Below are positions 50,463-51,407 of a stretch of DNA of 51,407 bases, in pieces. The position numbers and the translations under genes were made by a program. The notes under the pieces are model-generated. The model worked only from the letters and a program-made list of their open reading frames with translations. It was not told the origin of the DNA and did no database searches. Origin of the DNA: an uncultured Acetatifactor sp. (lineage in GTDB: Bacteria; Bacillota; Clostridia; Lachnospirales; Lachnospiraceae); NCBI GenBank assembly GCA_947586055.1, contig CANPXL010000021.1, positions 1 to 51,407 of the forward strand, read 5' to 3'. Within the stretch, counting starts at the first letter, position 1; every line of letters starts with the position of its first letter.

Positions 50463-51245
50463 TCAGGAAACGGATCCCGTCTGCCCGCTGCAGGAAATGA
50501 TTTCGTCCGCCAGCTGCAGATATGCCTCCGCGCCCGCGGATTTTGGATCGTATTTGTTGATAGGCTGTCCAAAACTGGGAGCTTCCGCGAGCCGTATGTT
50601 TCTCGGAATCAAAGTAGTGTAGATTTTCTGTTTCAGATTCTGTTTCACGTTTTCCACTACCTGAGTAGAAAGGTTGGTACGGGAATCATACATGGTGAAT
50701 ACCACCCCTTCCATGTCAAGTTCCGGGTTCAGTCTCTCTTTCACAAGATTTACCGTATGAATCAGCTGGCTTAATCCTTCCAGCGCATAATATTCACACT
50801 GAATGGGAACCAGCACGCTGTCCGCGGTTGTCATGGCGTTGATCGTCAGCATATTCAGGGACGGCGGGCAGTCTATGATAATAAAATCATACTCTCCCTT
50901 CACATAGTCCACTTCATTTTTCAGGATATATTCTTTTCTCTCCACGCCGATCAGTTCGATCTCCGCCGCCGCAAGATTTACATTGGCCGGCAGAACGGAA
51001 ACATTTTCCAGGACATTTTTTATGATGCAGTCGCGGATGGAACACTCTCCGAGAATCAGCTCATAGATCGTATTTTCCAGATCATTTTTTTCAATGCCGA
51101 AGCCGCTGGTCGTGTTTCCCTGAGGATCCGTATCGATCACAAGAACTTTTTTCCCTTTTTCCGCCAGACAGGCAGATAAATTGATGGACGTGGTTGTTTT
51201 TCCCACGCCGCCTTTCTGGTTTGCAATTGCAATAATTTTTCCCAT
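50463..51245 (-). CDS. parA: chromosome-partitioning ATPase ParA/Soj
   Basis: 260 aa. The deviant Walker A KGGVGKTTT at the N-terminus, DTDPQGN, and the Walker B region FIIIDCPPSLNMLT are intact. It is a nucleoid-bound ATPase that acts with ParB. GAAAGGCG precedes the ATG and a promoter lies 30-60 nt upstream. It is the first gene of the minus-strand operon that runs through parB, DUF4446, HD-GYP, serS and DUF3881. Confidence 0.96.
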   Translation of the reverse strand: MGKIIAIANQKGGVGKTTTSINLSACLAEKGKKVLVIDTDPQGNTTSGFGIEKNDLENTIYELILGECSIRDCIIKNVLENVSVLPANVNLAAAEIELIGVERKEYILKNEVDYVKGEYDFIIIDCPPSLNMLTINAMTTADSVLVPIQCEYYALEGLSQLIHTVNLVKERLNPELDMEGVVFTMYDSRTNLSTQVVENVKQNLKQKIYTTLIPRNIRLAEAPSFGQPINKYDPKSAGAEAYLQLADEIISCSGQTGSVS

Positions 51246-51275
51246 ATCTTTCGCCTTTCGATGTTTTGCCTTTCA

Positions 51276-51304
51276 ATTATATCACTAAAAGTGTTCTGCC
51301 GCAA
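51276..51304 (-). promoter_or_regulatory. promoter of the parAB operon
   Basis: On the minus strand, TTGCGG (51299-51304) and a perfect TATAAT (51276-51281) are separated by 17 bp, about 30 nt before the parA ATG. To the right, 51305-51407 holds only a small CCAGA/TCTGG palindrome (51371-51386) and a lone TATAAT. Confidence 0.65.
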
Positions 51305-51407
51305 CTCGCAACCTGCTCGGGTTTTTCGCAGCCTAGAATGCCAAAGTAAATTCCAGTTCATATACCCATACCAGATTTAAGTCTGGCACTCACTCCTGTA
51401 TAATGGA

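Noticed and set aside
51371..51404. CCAGA/TCTGG palindrome and a lone TATAAT at the right edge
   Set aside because: Stem of only five pairs and no convincing -35 box; the gene it would serve lies outside the window.

Overview
The window looks like a chromosomal segment of a Clostridia bacterium, most likely a Lachnospiraceae gut organism. The signs are strong AGGAGG-type ribosome binding sites with occasional TTG/GTG starts, GC-rich coding DNA with AT-rich intergenic and acquired patches, a parA-parB-DUF4446-HD-GYP-serS-DUF3881 housekeeping run, and a carbohydrate operon built from DUF5696, NHL/YIP1 and paired sugar permeases. This assignment rests on gene content, not on a marker gene.

Left part (1-27.9 kb, almost all minus strand): an arabinan/arabinoside utilisation locus. 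A truncated AlbA_2/ATP-binding protein sits at the left edge. Reading in the direction of transcription, a long operon starts near 26.6 kb: GH51 arabinofuranosidase, a solute-binding protein fused to carbohydrate-binding-like domains, two permeases, an NHL/TPR/YIP1 membrane protein, a DUF5696 protein, two more permeases, a second solute-binding lipoprotein and a LamG lipoprotein. It ends at a hairpin at 10.36 kb. A second operon with its own promoter follows: a lipoprotein with a propeller-like N-terminus and a binding-protein C-terminus, a cytoplasmic GH43, AraD, a secreted or tethered GH43, a small membrane protein and a second propeller/binding lipoprotein. Four TCTTAAA-type repeats spaced 10-11 bp lie just upstream of this promoter and resemble an OmpR-family response-regulator site. 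A divergent winged-helix regulator (plus strand, 26.98 kb) has a strong promoter and a highly structured leader. No transport ATPase and no araA or araB are present, so a shared ATPase and distant arabinose genes are presumed.

Middle (28-41.5 kb, plus strand): a 1094-aa secreted LysM protein, then a cobalamin riboswitch controlling btuF-btuC-btuD and a salvage/assembly set: cobT, cobU, cobS, a short second CobU-like protein, a CobC-type phosphatase, cbiB, a CobD-type decarboxylase and cobQ. Most of these genes overlap by a few bases. Corrin-ring synthesis genes and a corrinoid adenosyltransferase are absent from the window.

Right part (41.6-51.4 kb): cardiolipin synthase, then an AT-rich accessory patch (43.2-45.45 kb). 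The patch holds a conserved small protein with an apparent ATC start, a transposase remnant, a two-gene toxin-antitoxin-like pair whose second protein carries PARP-like ADP-ribosyltransferase motifs, and a very short promoter-terminator unit. It abuts the 3' end of tRNA-Arg(CCU). Beyond the tRNA the minus-strand housekeeping operon parA-parB-DUF4446-HD-GYP-serS-DUF3881 runs leftward.

The strongest candidates for something new are the PARP-like toxin pair, the dual-importer cluster with its YIP1 and DUF5696 proteins, the response-regulator repeat array next to the propeller/binding lipoproteins, and the structured leader of the winged-helix regulator.
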